Source: Yersinia bercovieri ATCC 43970 (GTDB taxonomy: Bacteria > Pseudomonadota > Gammaproteobacteria > Enterobacterales > Enterobacteriaceae). From it: a stretch of 64,000 nt of DNA. Below, piece after piece: positions 19,621 to 30,471 of this stretch. The stretch's first letter is position 1. The number at the start of each line of letters is the position of its first letter. The notes below the pieces were generated by a model that was not told the origin of the DNA, did not search any database, and worked only from the letters and a program-made list of their open reading frames with translations. Made by a program: the position numbers and the translations under genes. Location: NCBI RefSeq assembly GCF_013282745.1, contig NZ_CP054044.1, positions 2,232,001-2,296,000 on the forward strand, in the 5' to 3' direction.

Positions 19621-20321
19621 TAACCGCGTTGAGCCAGCGTGGTTAACATGGCTTCGATCATCAGTGTCGACTGTTTAGCGGCGACAACCAGGAATTCATC
19701 AAAGCTCAGGTGAGACTCTTGATCTGCGACATCTGAAATAGCGCGTACGACAACGAATGGCGTCTTGAACAGATGACAAACATGGCCGATTGCTGCGGCT
19801 TCCATTTCAACTGCGGCTACGGTCGGGAAGGTGGTGCGAATACGCTCCAGAGGGGCGGCACCATTAATAAATGCATCTCCGCTGCAAATCAGGCCGCGTA
19901 CTGCGTTTAAATTCAATTGCTTGATGCAACTTTCCGCCAGCGCAATCAGGCTGGCATCAGCAACGAAAGCGGCTGGGCAACCGGCCATCTGGCCCGGTTC
20001 ATAGCCAAAGGCAGTGACATCGGCATCGTGGTAGCGAACCTCAGTCGAGACCACGATATCGCCCACTTTCAGGCTGGAAGCCAGGCCACCCGCCGAACCG
20101 GTGTTGATCACGATATCAGGTTGGAAATGTTCTAGCAGCAAGGTGGTACCCATTGCGGCTGCTACCTTACCAATACCTGACTTCAGTAATGCGACATCCA
20201 CGCCATTGAGTTGGCCGCTATAAATTTCGCAACCCGCACGGGATAAGGTTTGGCGATTTTCAATTTTGTCACGCAGCAGCGTCACTTCTTCTTCCATTGC
20301 ACCAATAATGCCAACTTTCAT
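19620..20321 (-). CDS. mtnN: 5'-methylthioadenosine/S-adenosylhomocysteine nucleosidase
   Basis: Cleaves methylthioadenosine and S-adenosylhomocysteine, feeding methionine salvage and the route to autoinducer-2. The product is 233 aa. Catalytic Glu in GAMEEEV near residue 12, NTGSAGGL, and the [11 protein letters not shown] and [10 protein letters not shown] segments with the catalytic Asp are all intact. It is the first gene of the mtnN-btuF-yadS operon and is divergent from dgt. Confidence 0.97.
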   Translation of the reverse strand: MKVGIIGAMEEEVTLLRDKIENRQTLSRAGCEIYSGQLNGVDVALLKSGIGKVAAAMGTTLLLEHFQPDIVINTGSAGGLASSLKVGDIVVSTEVRYHDADVTAFGYEPGQMAGCPAAFVADASLIALAESCIKQLNLNAVRGLICSGDAFINGAAPLERIRTTFPTVAAVEMEAAAIGHVCHLFKTPFVVVRAISDVADQESHLSFDEFLVVAAKQSTLMIEAMLTTLAQRG

Positions 20322-20507
20322 AGGGATACCTGCTGATTTTAACGAGTGAATTCATCTGTAATTATCGGCATACAGTTTATCAGCTAAGTGAGATCTTCGG
20401 GTAGCTAAGCAAAGATAATGCGTAATGTGCCGCAGTTCATACGTTATCAATTGCTTCTACGAGCAAGAGTGGGTATCACTGTTTGTATTGAAATATCAGG
20501 GGGAAAT

Positions 20508-22025
20508 ATGTCTGGGATCGACTTTAAGCAGAAAATCAGTTTTCAGCGGCCATTTGGTAAATCTAGTTCGGCGGAAGATGAATATGAGATTACCCGGGTA
20601 TTTGAAAGCGATCGTGGGCGTATTGTAAACTCTGCCGCTATTCGGCGTTTACAACAAAAAACCCAGGTGTTTCCGCTGGAGCGTAATGCCGCGGTACGCA
20701 GCCGCTTAACCCATTCGCTGGAAGTCCAGCAGGTGGGCCGCTATATTGCCAAAGAAGTCCTTAATCGCTTTAAGCAGGATAAGAAAATCACGACTTATGG
20801 GCTGGATAAGTTGCTTGATCCCTTTGAAAGTATTGTGGAAATGGCCTGTCTGATGCATGACATCGGCAATCCGCCCTTTGGTCATTTTGGTGAGTCAGCA
20901 ATCAATAACTGGTTTACCAAGCAGATGGATCCAAATGGAGGAGGGATCGAGCCACGGGGCAAGGATCATTGTCAGGTAAATGCATTGAGGCTGCGGGAAG
21001 GGGAAGCAGAACTTAATGTGCTGCGCAGCAAAATTCGCCATGATTTGAGTCAGTTCGAAGGTAACGCACAAGCGATACGGCTGGTTTACAGCTTATTAAA
21101 ACTGAATCTGACCTATGCTCAGGTGGGCTGTATCCTTAAATATACCAAACCGGCTTATTGGTCAGGCGATATTCCACCTTCCCATAACTATTTGATGAAA
21201 AAACCCGGTTTTTATCTTGCCGAAGAGAACTATGTTAAAGATTTGCGCCGTGAACTCAATATGGGAGAGTTTGACCGTTTTCCGCTGACCTATATTATGG
21301 AAGCTGCCGATGATATCTCTTATTGTATTGCCGATTTAGAAGACGCAGTGGAAAAAAATATTTTCAGCGTCGAGCAACTTTATGATCATATGGTGAAGGA
21401 GTGGGGCGATGTTACCCATGGTGATCTGTTTGATAAAGTGGTGGGTGGGGCATTTCGGCAATTAGGACGCGAACAAGGTCGGCGAAGTACCGAAGATCAA
21501 TTTTTTATGTATTTACGAGTCAATACGGTAGGGAAATTAGTTCCACATGCCGCACAGCGTTTTATTGAGAATCTACCCGCAGTATTTTCCGGTTCCTTTA
21601 ATCAGGCATTATTAGAAGATTCCAGTGCTGCATGTAAATTACTGCAAATTTTTAAAAAGGTAGCTGTAAAGCACGTATTTAATCATCCTGAAGTAGAACA
21701 GCTTGAATTACAAGGGTATAGAGTTATTAGTGGGTTGCTCGATATTTATAGTCCGCTATTAGCTATGCCGCAAACGGCATTTACGGCATTAGTCACAGAA
21801 GATAACCACCGTCAGTATCTCATTGAAACCCGATTATTCCATAAATTATCAACTAAGCACCGGTTGGCTTATGCTGAATCCGTGGAGCGGTTATGTAAAT
21901 TACCGCCTGAACAATATGAGATATATGAATATTATTATCGTGCTCGTTTAATTCAGGATTATATCAGTGGCATGACTGATCTTTATGCTTATGATGAATA
22001 TCGGCGCTTAATGGCTGCGGAATAG
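20508..22025 (+). CDS. dgt: dGTP triphosphohydrolase Dgt
   Basis: Hydrolyses dGTP to deoxyguanosine and tripolyphosphate. ATG 20508 is preceded by AGGGGG and gives [16 protein letters not shown] and 505 aa, the same length as E. coli Dgt; the open frame extends 30 codons further upstream without support. HD-domain metal ligands are visible in [31 protein letters not shown] and [14 protein letters not shown]. The next gene is degP, as in E. coli. Confidence 0.97.
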   Translation: MSGIDFKQKISFQRPFGKSSSAEDEYEITRVFESDRGRIVNSAAIRRLQQKTQVFPLERNAAVRSRLTHSLEVQQVGRYIAKEVLNRFKQDKKITTYGLDKLLDPFESIVEMACLMHDIGNPPFGHFGESAINNWFTKQMDPNGGGIEPRGKDHCQVNALRLREGEAELNVLRSKIRHDLSQFEGNAQAIRLVYSLLKLNLTYAQVGCILKYTKPAYWSGDIPPSHNYLMKKPGFYLAEENYVKDLRRELNMGEFDRFPLTYIMEAADDISYCIADLEDAVEKNIFSVEQLYDHMVKEWGDVTHGDLFDKVVGGAFRQLGREQGRRSTEDQFFMYLRVNTVGKLVPHAAQRFIENLPAVFSGSFNQALLEDSSAACKLLQIFKKVAVKHVFNHPEVEQLELQGYRVISGLLDIYSPLLAMPQTAFTALVTEDNHRQYLIETRLFHKLSTKHRLAYAESVERLCKLPPEQYEIYEYYYRARLIQDYISGMTDLYAYDEYRRLMAAE

Positions 22026-22112
22026 TATGCAGGCAAATTTAATTGTCCGTTTAATTAACTGTAGTTTTGTAAAGACGGACAATATTTTTTACTATTCTGA
22101 TTCTTGGGTCTG

Positions 22113-22140
22113 TGAACTTCATCCCCCATATTTAATCTTA
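22113..22140 (+). promoter_or_regulatory. Candidate sigma-E promoter of degP
   Basis: TGAACTT (22113-22119) and TCTTA (22136-22140) are separated by 16 bases, close to the sigma-E consensus GGAACTT-16-TCTGA, about 75 bases before the degP start. E. coli degP is a classic sigma-E target, which supports the reading. Confidence 0.6.
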
Positions 22141-22215
22141 CTATGCAAGACGGCATTAGTCTGCGACTCACCATTTATTGAATCATTATTAATTGTATAG
22201 CGAGAAACAAAATAG

Positions 22216-23658
22216 ATGAAGAAAACAACTTTAGTGTTAAGTGCATTGGCATTGAGCATCGGTTTAGTCATGGGGCCGGTTTCTTCTGCCATTTCGGCAG
22301 AAACGGCGCCTTCTAGCAGCCAGCAGCTCCCTAGCCTGGCGCCAATGCTAGAGAAAGTCATGCCTTCCGTGGTCAGTATCAATGTGGAAGGCAGCACCCA
22401 GGTAAGCAATGCAGCTGCTGGTGGTATACCACCACAGTTCCAGCAGTTCTTTGGTGATGATTCACCATTCTGCCAGGACGGTTCTCCGTTCCAGGGTTCT
22501 CCGATGTGTCAGGGGGGGCAAGGCGGTAAAGGCGCTGTGCCAAGCAAGCAGGAGTTCCGTGCACTGGGTTCGGGTGTAATTATTGATGCGGCTAAAGGTT
22601 ACGTCGTTACCAATAACCACGTGGTGGATAATGCGACCAAAATCAATGTCAAGTTGAGCGATGGCCGCAGCTATGAAGCGAAAGTGATTGGTAAAGATCC
22701 ACGTACTGATATTGCGTTATTGCAGCTGAAAGATTTTAAAAATCTGACCGCAATTAAAATGGCAGATTCTGATCAACTGCGCGTAGGCGACTATACCGTT
22801 GCTATCGGTAACCCATATGGTCTGGGCGAAACCGTCACCTCTGGTATTGTCTCTGCCTTGGGCCGTAGCGGTCTGAACGTGGAAAACTACGAAAACTTTA
22901 TCCAGACTGATGCGGCGATTAACCGTGGTAACTCTGGGGGGGCTTTGATCAACCTGAGCGGTGAGCTGATCGGGATCAATACCGCTATTTTGGCACCAGA
23001 CGGCGGCAACATTGGGATTGGTTTTGCCATCCCGAGCAACATGGTGAAAAACCTGACATCTCAGATGGTTGAGTTTGGTCAGGTGAAACGCGGTGAGCTG
23101 GGCATCATGGGTACTGAGCTGAACTCTGAGCTAGCAAAAGCGATGAATGTTGATACGCAGAAAGGGGCCTTTATCAGCCAGGTCGTGCCGAAATCTGCTG
23201 CGGCAAAAGCCGGGATCAAAGCTGGTGATGTGATTGTTAGCATGAATGGTAAACCAATCAATAGCTTCGCCGGCTTCCGTGCCGAAATTGGTACTCTGCC
23301 AGTGGGTAGCAAAATGACCTTAGGTCTGCTGCGTGACGGCAAACCTGTCAATGTGGAAGTAACATTGGAGCAGAGCAGCCAGGCACAGGTTGATTCAGGC
23401 AATATCTATACCGGCATTGAAGGTGCTGAACTGAGCAACTCTGATGTGAATGGTAAGAAAGGCGTGAAAGTCGATAACGTGAAAGCGGGGAGTGCAGCTG
23501 CACGTATCGGTCTGAAAAAAGGCGATATCATCATTGGGATTAACCAGCAACCGGTCCAGAATCTAGGTGAGTTGCGGAAAATCCTCGATACCAAACCATC
23601 GGTATTGGCATTGAACATTCAGCGTGGTGATACTTCTCTCTATTTGTTGATGCAGTAA
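22216..23658 (+). CDS. degP: Periplasmic serine protease/chaperone DegP (HtrA)
   Basis: Degrades and refolds misfolded envelope proteins and is needed for stress survival and virulence in several enterobacteria. The 480-aa product has a signal peptide (KKTTLVLSALALSIGLV, cleavage near AISA), an LA loop with a Cys pair (PFCQDGSPFQGSPMC), catalytic His in TNNHVV, Asp in RTDIALL and Ser in GNSGGAL, then two PDZ domains (about 280-370 and 390-480). Two G7 runs within the coding sequence (22512-22518 and 22936-22942) are intact, unlike those of gluQ and clcA. A terminator follows. Confidence 0.97.
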   Translation: MKKTTLVLSALALSIGLVMGPVSSAISAETAPSSSQQLPSLAPMLEKVMPSVVSINVEGSTQVSNAAAGGIPPQFQQFFGDDSPFCQDGSPFQGSPMCQGGQGGKGAVPSKQEFRALGSGVIIDAAKGYVVTNNHVVDNATKINVKLSDGRSYEAKVIGKDPRTDIALLQLKDFKNLTAIKMADSDQLRVGDYTVAIGNPYGLGETVTSGIVSALGRSGLNVENYENFIQTDAAINRGNSGGALINLSGELIGINTAILAPDGGNIGIGFAIPSNMVKNLTSQMVEFGQVKRGELGIMGTELNSELAKAMNVDTQKGAFISQVVPKSAAAKAGIKAGDVIVSMNGKPINSFAGFRAEIGTLPVGSKMTLGLLRDGKPVNVEVTLEQSSQAQVDSGNIYTGIEGAELSNSDVNGKKGVKVDNVKAGSAAARIGLKKGDIIIGINQQPVQNLGELRKILDTKPSVLALNIQRGDTSLYLLMQ

Positions 23659-23698
23659 CCGATATTTATGTGGCACTAAGCATCCAATAAATAGCGTC

Positions 23699-23735
23699 AA
23701 AAAGGGCACAGGGATTTATCGCTGTGCCCTTTTTA
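23699..23735. terminator. Terminator between degP and barA
   Basis: AAAAA and GGGCACAG pair with CTGTGCCC and TTTTT around a ten-base loop. The A and T runs on both sides make it bidirectional, serving the convergent degP and barA. Confidence 0.88.
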
Positions 23736-23756
23736 TTTCTGCGGTTCGGATGAGTG

Positions 23757-26519
23757 CTACGCCGCCCCTAAGTAGCTTTTAGCGGCATAGCGGACATTCT
23801 CTATCTCATCTAACAATTCAAACCATTCAGGTTGCAAATCCTGCAAATCAGTTTGCTGACGCAATTGCTGTTCGATTGTCATGCACAGCTGTTTTAGCCG
23901 TGGTACACCGCTACATGCACAGCTGCCGTGGAATTTGTGAATCAGATTCAGGATATCGTCATCATCTGTTCCTGCCAGAATCGCCTGCACACGATCTGTT
24001 ACCTGCGGCATAAACGCTAACAGCATGGTGAGTAGATCTTTGGCGAGATCCTCTTTATTTGCTGCCTGCCTGATAGCCAATGGCCAATCTATTGCTCCTG
24101 CATATGCAAGCGGCACGATTGGCCGGATATCATCCTTCATCTCGAGTGGTGACGAGCTATCGTGCTTATAACGGGAGAGCGCTTGTATCAATCGGGCTTC
24201 ATCAATAGGTTTTGCCAGATAATCAGCCATACCCAATTTTAATAACTGCTCTTGCTGCCCCCTGACCGCATGAGCGGTGACGGCAATGATCGGCGTGTCC
24301 AGATGATGGGACATCTGATGAATGATTTCACTGGCGCGGATGCCGTCAATTTCTGGCATTTGAATATCCATTAAAATGATATCCAAGGTGTTTTCACGGG
24401 CATAGGCAATGGCTTTCGCCCCGCTGTCGCAGAGCACGGTTTCTGCAACTTGCTCTTCCAGCAGGGTGCCAATCAATTTCAGATTAGCCGGATTATCGTC
24501 AACTGCCATCACTTTAAACGGTAATTTAAGCGGTTTCTCTGCTTGCTCTTCAACCAGTGATACCTCAAGCGGCTCTTCAGATAAAAATAAAGGAATCAAA
24601 CGATTAGATGATAATGGCTTGATGAGACATGCTTTTGCGCCCAGCTGTTTAAGCTGCTCGGCCTCCACCTGTGATTGGCTTGGCAGCGCCAGAATAACCC
24701 GCTCGGAGATCTTCATCGCCGCCACCAGTTTATCCTGATGAACAGCCATGTTATTACGGAACGGAATGGGTACGCCGACCAGCAGAAAATCATAATGTTG
24801 CACTGGCAATTGCGCTAATGTCGGGCTATGGGTTATCTGCAACGGCGTGATGCTGAGAATGTCAAGTGCGGCCCTGGCGGCAGAGGCGTTGCGCTCAATA
24901 TAGGCCAGCGTTTTCCCCTCTAAATATGACATATCCGGTTGGCGATAAGAGAGCGTTTCATTGAGATCCAGAGTGAGGTGGAATTTGAAGGTTGAGCCGC
25001 GATCCACCTGGCTGAGAAAGCTGATATCGCCCCCCATCTCTTTGACCAATCGTTCGGTAATCACCAGTCCAAGCCCGGTGCCGCCATGGCGGCGTGAGAT
25101 ACTGGCATCCGCTTGACGAAACGCCTGGAATAGTTGGGCCTGCTGCGATTCAGAAATTCCGATGCCTGTATCCTGAATCTCAACCACTAGGGTCACTCTC
25201 TGCGCCGTTAGTACTTGCGCGGTAACCAGAATATCGATATTGCCCTGTTCGGTGAATTTAATCGCATTACCGAGCAAGTTTGTGACAATTTGCTGCAAAC
25301 GCATCGCATCCCCGACCACCTGCTCCGGGACATCATTGTTAATATGCAGTGTCAGTTCCAGCCCCTTCTCATGAGCTGTGTGCGCCAGCAGGATAATCAC
25401 TTCATCCAGTGTGCTACGGAGCGAGAAGGGGATATGTTCCAAAATCAGTTTTTCGGCTTCCAGTTTGGAGAAGTCCAGCACGTCATTAATGATGCATAAC
25501 AAATTATTGGCCGAGCGTTGGATTGTTTGTAAATAGTCGGTTTGCGTCGGTGTCAGTGATGTTTTCAGTGTTTGCCGGGTAAAGCCAATCACGCCGTTTA
25601 GCGGAGTTCGCAGCTCGTGGGACATGTTCGCCAGAAACTCAGATTTAATGCGAGCCGCTTCCTGAGCGCGCTTATTCGCCAACCCAAGCTCGACGTTTTG
25701 TATCTCCATCTGCTCCAGGGTTTCACGCAAATCGGATGTGGCTTGATCGATATTTTGCTGCATCTCTTCGTGATAGGCCGCCAACGACATCGCCATCGAA
25801 TTGATACCATTTTTCAAAATATTCAGCTCACCGAGCATATGCCCTTCGACGCGGCTATCTAACTGCCCACGGCGGATCCGGTCGACGGCATTCACCATGT
25901 TGCGGATCGGGCCGGTGACATCACGCATTAGACGATAAGCAAACAAAATCGCTACACACATGCAGAACAGCAACAGTAGGGTCGAAATAAAGATCTCTTT
26001 ATATTGCTGCAAACGCACGGATTGCAGATCCAGATCGATGGCGATATAGCCCAGTGGCCGACTGGTGATATCTGAATCTGACTCCCGATCACTGGATAAA
26101 TTAGATTCGGAGACAATGGGCATACGCATGACCAGAGAGTCGCCGCGATAGGAGAGCATCAGCGAACGGGGGATGGGTTCGCCTTTGGGTAACCTTAATT
26201 GTGAGGAGTTGTAATTATAGTTAGATGTGACAAAAAGATGGTTATCTGCGTCGAAAACCGAAATTGACCGAACAATATTTGAGTGACGACGATGAAAGAG
26301 ATTTATCAACTGTCGGACGGTATCGCGGTTACGGAAGGTCATTCCGTACTCACTGGCAACCGCCAGCGGTTCAATAATGTTAGTGCCAGCGTTAACTATT
26401 TGGTTTTGCAGCTCATTATAGCGATTGACCATAAAGGAAGTGCTGAGTAACAGCCCAAGAAGCAGCGTGGGGGCCAGGATTAAAATCATCATGCGCGCGC
26501 GAAGACTGTATTTGGTCAT
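23757..26519 (-). CDS. barA: Hybrid sensor histidine kinase BarA
   Basis: Membrane sensor that phosphorylates UvrY and so controls the Csr small RNAs. The 920-aa product starts [20 protein letters not shown] at 26519. Order of parts: membrane helix (about 9-30), periplasmic sensor, second helix (about 175-195), HAMP, HisKA with HELRTPLNG, ATPase with [15 protein letters not shown] and GGTGLGL, receiver with [11 protein letters not shown], and HPt with [14 protein letters not shown]. All phosphorelay residues are present. The gene is convergent with degP and divergent from rlmD; degP and barA are not neighbours in E. coli. Confidence 0.96.
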   Translation of the reverse strand: MTKYSLRARMMILILAPTLLLGLLLSTSFMVNRYNELQNQIVNAGTNIIEPLAVASEYGMTFRNRDTVRQLINLFHRRHSNIVRSISVFDADNHLFVTSNYNYNSSQLRLPKGEPIPRSLMLSYRGDSLVMRMPIVSESNLSSDRESDSDITSRPLGYIAIDLDLQSVRLQQYKEIFISTLLLLFCMCVAILFAYRLMRDVTGPIRNMVNAVDRIRRGQLDSRVEGHMLGELNILKNGINSMAMSLAAYHEEMQQNIDQATSDLRETLEQMEIQNVELGLANKRAQEAARIKSEFLANMSHELRTPLNGVIGFTRQTLKTSLTPTQTDYLQTIQRSANNLLCIINDVLDFSKLEAEKLILEHIPFSLRSTLDEVIILLAHTAHEKGLELTLHINNDVPEQVVGDAMRLQQIVTNLLGNAIKFTEQGNIDILVTAQVLTAQRVTLVVEIQDTGIGISESQQAQLFQAFRQADASISRRHGGTGLGLVITERLVKEMGGDISFLSQVDRGSTFKFHLTLDLNETLSYRQPDMSYLEGKTLAYIERNASAARAALDILSITPLQITHSPTLAQLPVQHYDFLLVGVPIPFRNNMAVHQDKLVAAMKISERVILALPSQSQVEAEQLKQLGAKACLIKPLSSNRLIPLFLSEEPLEVSLVEEQAEKPLKLPFKVMAVDDNPANLKLIGTLLEEQVAETVLCDSGAKAIAYARENTLDIILMDIQMPEIDGIRASEIIHQMSHHLDTPIIAVTAHAVRGQQEQLLKLGMADYLAKPIDEARLIQALSRYKHDSSSPLEMKDDIRPIVPLAYAGAIDWPLAIRQAANKEDLAKDLLTMLLAFMPQVTDRVQAILAGTDDDDILNLIHKFHGSCACSGVPRLKQLCMTIEQQLRQQTDLQDLQPEWFELLDEIENVRYAAKSYLGAA

Positions 26520-26575
26520 GGTATTCCAATGTGGGAGAATTGGCAGCTTATAAAACTGACGCTCGATCAATCATT

Positions 26576-27907
26576 ATGGCGCAATTCTACTCTGCAAACC
26601 GACGTGTGACGACCCGACAAACGATAACTGTGACCGTAAACTCCCTCGACCCTTTTGGTCAGGGCGTTGCGCGCCATCAAGGTAAAGCTATTTTTATCCC
26701 TGGCGCTTTACCGGGAGAGCAAGCTGAAATTGAGCTAATTGAGCAAAAACGCCAGTATGGCCGTGGCAAAATTAAACGTTTGCTGAACCAATGCAGCGAA
26801 AGGGTCGCGCCTCCTTGCCCTCACTTTGGAATTTGTGGAGGCTGTCAGCAGCAACACGCCTGTAGCCAACTGCAACAAACGAGCAAAGCCGATTCGCTCT
26901 CGCGGTTGATAGCGCACGCAACAGGTCTCTGCCCTAAGTTAGAGCCGGTTATCTGCGGGCCTGAGTATGGCTATCGGCGGCGGGCGAGGTTGGGGCTGCT
27001 CTATCAGCCAAAACAGCATCGATTACAGATGGGATTTCGCCAAACCGAGTCTCACGATTTGGTCAGCGTGAAGCACTGCCCAGTTCTGCGGCCGGAGTTG
27101 GAGCGCCTGTTGCAACCGCTTTATCAGTGTCTATCCGCCTTACAGGCGGTGCAGCGGCTAGGGCATGTGGAGTTGGTGTTGGCCGACAATGGGCCGTTGC
27201 TGGTTTTACGTCACCTTGATACCCTTAAACAGGTAGATCGCACCGCGCTAATTGATTTTGCTAAACGTGAGCAGGTGACGTTTTATCTGGCTGGTGATGG
27301 CGAGAATCTGGAAAAACTCATTGGTGAGGAACCCTATTACCAGATTGATGGTCTACGTTTAGCATTTCACCCGCGAGATTTTATTCAGGTCAATGATGTT
27401 GTCAACCAGAAAATGGTGGCTCAGGCTATCGCCTGGCTTGATGTACAGCCACAGGAGCGGGTGCTGGATCTGTTCTGCGGCATGGGTAATTTCACCTTGC
27501 CGCTGGCAAAGCGCGCGCGGGAAGTTGTCGGAGTGGAAGGAGTTGCGGCGCTGGTGGCGAATGGGCAGTATAATGCGCGGAATAATACATTGCCTAACGT
27601 GTCATTTTTTCATGAAAATCTGGAATCCGATATCAGTTGCCAGCCGTGGGCGGTTCAAGGATTCGACAAAGTATTATTAGACCCGGCACGCGCTGGCGCT
27701 GCTGGGGTTATGTCACATATAGTTAAACTGGCGCCAAAGCGGGTGGTGTATGTTTCGTGTAATCCCACTACGCTGGCACGGGATAGTCAGGTGTTGTTAG
27801 CCGCCGGTTACCGTCTTGCTCAGGTGCGAATGTTGGATATGTTCCCCCACACCGGGCATCTTGAATCTATGGCGCTGTTCATGCAGGCGTCAGGGGTCGC
27901 AAAGTAG
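26576..27907 (+). CDS. rlmD: 23S rRNA (uracil-1939-C5) methyltransferase RlmD
   Basis: Methylates U1939 of 23S rRNA. ATG 26576 gives [15 protein letters not shown] and 443 aa; the open frame 15 codons upstream runs into the barA leader. A TRAM domain (about 15-75) is followed by the Fe-S cysteines [14 protein letters not shown], the SAM-binding [16 protein letters not shown], the DPARAG motif, and the catalytic Cys in [12 protein letters not shown]. It sits upstream of relA as in E. coli. Confidence 0.96.
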   Translation: MAQFYSANRRVTTRQTITVTVNSLDPFGQGVARHQGKAIFIPGALPGEQAEIELIEQKRQYGRGKIKRLLNQCSERVAPPCPHFGICGGCQQQHACSQLQQTSKADSLSRLIAHATGLCPKLEPVICGPEYGYRRRARLGLLYQPKQHRLQMGFRQTESHDLVSVKHCPVLRPELERLLQPLYQCLSALQAVQRLGHVELVLADNGPLLVLRHLDTLKQVDRTALIDFAKREQVTFYLAGDGENLEKLIGEEPYYQIDGLRLAFHPRDFIQVNDVVNQKMVAQAIAWLDVQPQERVLDLFCGMGNFTLPLAKRAREVVGVEGVAALVANGQYNARNNTLPNVSFFHENLESDISCQPWAVQGFDKVLLDPARAGAAGVMSHIVKLAPKRVVYVSCNPTTLARDSQVLLAAGYRLAQVRMLDMFPHTGHLESMALFMQASGVAK

Positions 27908-27916
27908 GGAGAAGTT

Positions 27917-30151
27917 ATGGTTGCGGTACGAAGTGCACATTTGAATCCAGCGGGCGAGTTTGCTCTCGACGATTGGATCGCCAGTTTGGGGCTTCCCAAT
28001 CCGCAGTCATGTGAGCGATTAGCCGAAACCTGGCGTTACTGTGAGCAGCAGACGCAAAACCATCCCGACGCCTCGTTGCTGCTGTGGCGCGGCCTTGAAA
28101 TGGTTGAAATTCTTTCCACCCTAAGCATGGATAATGACAGTATGCGCGCGGCGCTGCTGTTCCCGCTAGCGGATGCCAATGTGGTGGATGAAGCCACACT
28201 GACCGAGCAATTTGGCAAAGGCATCACCTATCTGGTGCACGGTGTGCGCGATATGGACGCCATTCGTCAGTTGAAAGCCACCCACAATGACTCCATGAGC
28301 TCCGAGCAAGTGGATAACGTGCGCCGTATGCTACTGGCGATGGTGGAAGATTTCCGCTGCGTGGTGATCAAACTGGCAGAACGCATCGCCCATCTGCGCG
28401 AAGTGAAAGATGCGCCAGAAGAGATTCGTGTTTTGGCCGCCAAAGAGTGCTCCAATATCTATGCGCCGCTGGCTAACCGCCTCGGGATCGGCCAGATAAA
28501 ATGGGAGCTGGAAGACTTCTGTTTCCGTTATCTGCACCCCGACGAATATAAGCAAATTGCCAAATTACTCCACGAACGACGTATCGATCGTGAGCAATTC
28601 ATTGATGACTTCGTTGCTTCATTGCACAAAGCGATGGCGGATGAAGGTATCAAAGCTGAGATTTATGGTCGCCCCAAGCACATCTACAGTATCTGGCGCA
28701 AAATGCAGAAAAAATCGCTCGCTTTTGATGAGCTATTTGATGTGCGCGCTGTGCGGGTGGTGGTGGAGCGCTTGCAGGATTGCTACGCCGCGCTGGGGAT
28801 TGTGCATACCCATTTTCGTCATTTACCGGATGAATTTGATGATTATGTCGCTAACCCTAAACCCAATGGTTATCAGTCGATCCATACCGTGGTATTAGGC
28901 CCGCGCGGAAAAACTCTGGAAATTCAGATTCGTACCCGCCAGATGCATGAAGATGCCGAGCTGGGGGTTGCTGCGCACTGGAAGTACAAAGAGGGGGCCG
29001 TGGTCGCAGGCCGCTCTGGTTATGAAGGGCGCATTGCCTGGTTACGCAAACTGATTGCCTGGCAGGAAGAGATGGCTGATTCCGGCGAGATGCTGGATGA
29101 AGTGCGCAGTCAGGTATTTGACGATCGGGTATATGTGTTTACCCCGAAAGGCGATGTTATTGATCTTCCAGCAGGTTCTACGCCACTGGACTTTGCTTAT
29201 CATATCCACAGTGATGTGGGCCATCGCTGTATTGGTGCAAAAATCAGTGGGCGCATTGTGCCCTTTACCTATCAGTTGCAGATGGGTGATCAGATTGAAA
29301 TCATCACTCAGAAACAGCCGAATCCAAGTCGCGACTGGCTGAACCCTAACCTCGGTTACGTCACCACCAGCCGTGGGCGATCCAAGATACATAACTGGTT
29401 CCGAAAACAAGATAGAGACAAGAATATTCTTGCTGGTCGGCAGATGTTGGATGACGAGCTGGAGCATATGGATATCAGCCTGAAAGAGGCTGAGAAGCTA
29501 CTGGTGCCGCGCTATAACATGAACTCTATGGATGAAGTGTTGGCGGCCATTGGTGGTGGTGATATCCGTCTGAATCAGATGGTGAACTTCCTGCAAGGGA
29601 AACTGAATAAGCCGACGGCGGAAGAGGCTGATTTAGAAGCATTACGCCACCTGAAGAATAAAACGCAGCAACCGCCGCGCAATGCCAGCAAAGACAGTGG
29701 GCGCATTGTGGTCGAGGGTGTCGGCAATCTGATGCACCACATTGCTCGCTGTTGCCAGCCGATCCCCGGTGATGAAATTATTGGCTTTATCACCCAGGGG
29801 CGGGGGATATCAATCCACCGCGCCGATTGCGAGCAGTTGGCTGAATTGCAATCTCATGCGCCAGAGCGGATTGTTGATGCCGTCTGGGGTGAAAGCTACT
29901 CCAGCGGCTATTCGCTGGTGGTGCGAGTAAGCGCCAACGATCGCAGTGGATTGTTGCGCGATATCACCACCATTTTGGCGAATGAAAAAGTCAACGTGCT
30001 GGGTGTTGCTAGCCGTAGTGATACCAAAAAGATGATGGCAACTATTGATATGGATATCGAGATCTATAACTTGCAGGTGTTGGGGCGGGTATTGGCGAAG
30101 TTGAATCAGTTGCCGGATGTGATAGATGCCCGTCGGCTCCACGGCAATTAA
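27917..30151 (+). CDS. relA: (p)ppGpp synthetase I RelA
   Basis: Ribosome-bound enzyme that makes (p)ppGpp from ATP and GTP/GDP during amino-acid starvation. The 744-aa product equals the E. coli length. The N-terminal hydrolase-like domain lacks the HD catalytic pair, as expected for monofunctional RelA. The synthetase domain shows YGRPKHIYSIWRKM, FDVRAVRVVV and NGYQSIHT. TGS (DDRVYVFTPKGDVIDLP), a Cys-pair zinc domain (ARCCQPIPGDEI) and a C-terminal ACT/RRM domain follow. GGGAGAAGTT precedes the ATG. An ERIC element begins seven bases after the stop. Confidence 0.97.
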   Translation: MVAVRSAHLNPAGEFALDDWIASLGLPNPQSCERLAETWRYCEQQTQNHPDASLLLWRGLEMVEILSTLSMDNDSMRAALLFPLADANVVDEATLTEQFGKGITYLVHGVRDMDAIRQLKATHNDSMSSEQVDNVRRMLLAMVEDFRCVVIKLAERIAHLREVKDAPEEIRVLAAKECSNIYAPLANRLGIGQIKWELEDFCFRYLHPDEYKQIAKLLHERRIDREQFIDDFVASLHKAMADEGIKAEIYGRPKHIYSIWRKMQKKSLAFDELFDVRAVRVVVERLQDCYAALGIVHTHFRHLPDEFDDYVANPKPNGYQSIHTVVLGPRGKTLEIQIRTRQMHEDAELGVAAHWKYKEGAVVAGRSGYEGRIAWLRKLIAWQEEMADSGEMLDEVRSQVFDDRVYVFTPKGDVIDLPAGSTPLDFAYHIHSDVGHRCIGAKISGRIVPFTYQLQMGDQIEIITQKQPNPSRDWLNPNLGYVTTSRGRSKIHNWFRKQDRDKNILAGRQMLDDELEHMDISLKEAEKLLVPRYNMNSMDEVLAAIGGGDIRLNQMVNFLQGKLNKPTAEEADLEALRHLKNKTQQPPRNASKDSGRIVVEGVGNLMHHIARCCQPIPGDEIIGFITQGRGISIHRADCEQLAELQSHAPERIVDAVWGESYSSGYSLVVRVSANDRSGLLRDITTILANEKVNVLGVASRSDTKKMMATIDMDIEIYNLQVLGRVLAKLNQLPDVIDARRLHGN

Positions 30152-30158
30152 AACTATC

Positions 30159-30285
30159 TATACCCAAAGCCATTGGGGTTGCAGCTAGGCGGCAAGCAAA
30201 CAAATCCCGATGAACTTACTCAGGTAAGTGATTCGGGTGAGTGAGCGCAGCTAACAACCCTGCGGCTTCAAGGGCGAAGGGTATA
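30159..30285 (+). repeat. ERIC element after relA
   Basis: Exactly 127 bp, the canonical ERIC length, bounded by inverted TATACCC and GGGTATA. Internal blocks match ERIC in the plus orientation: GGTTGCAGCTAGGCGGCAAG, AGGTAAGTGATTCGGGTGAG and GCAGCTAACAACCCTGCGGC. It lies in the relA-mazG gap and would be transcribed with relA, forming a long hairpin in the mRNA. Confidence 0.92.
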
Positions 30286-30325
30286 AGCGGCTACTGCGCT
30301 TTGGCATATTGATAAAAAATGTATC

Positions 30326-30441
30326 TGCTGCGGAGAGAATTAGGCAGATCGTAAAGACGCCGTAAACCCACCCCTGGGGGCTGGTGCCGCGCCATCCGTG
30401 GTGCGGACACTTTACTCTTCTGCCTATCCTTTCCGCTGATA
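30326..30441 (-). repeat. Dispersed hairpin repeat, copy A
   Basis: On the minus strand this stretch matches the plus strand of 42594-42708 over about 100 bases, sharing CGGA(G/A)AGGA, GAAGAGTAAAG, GATGGCGCGGC, TTTACGGCGTCTTTACGATC and TTCTCTCCGCA. Its core GCACCACGGATGGCGCGGC can fold on itself. No ORF is supported. It may be a non-autonomous (MITE-like) Yersinia repeat; I cannot assign a family name with certainty. Confidence 0.75.
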
Positions 30442-30471
30442 TTGTGCAAATAACAAAAGTGATAAATCGTC

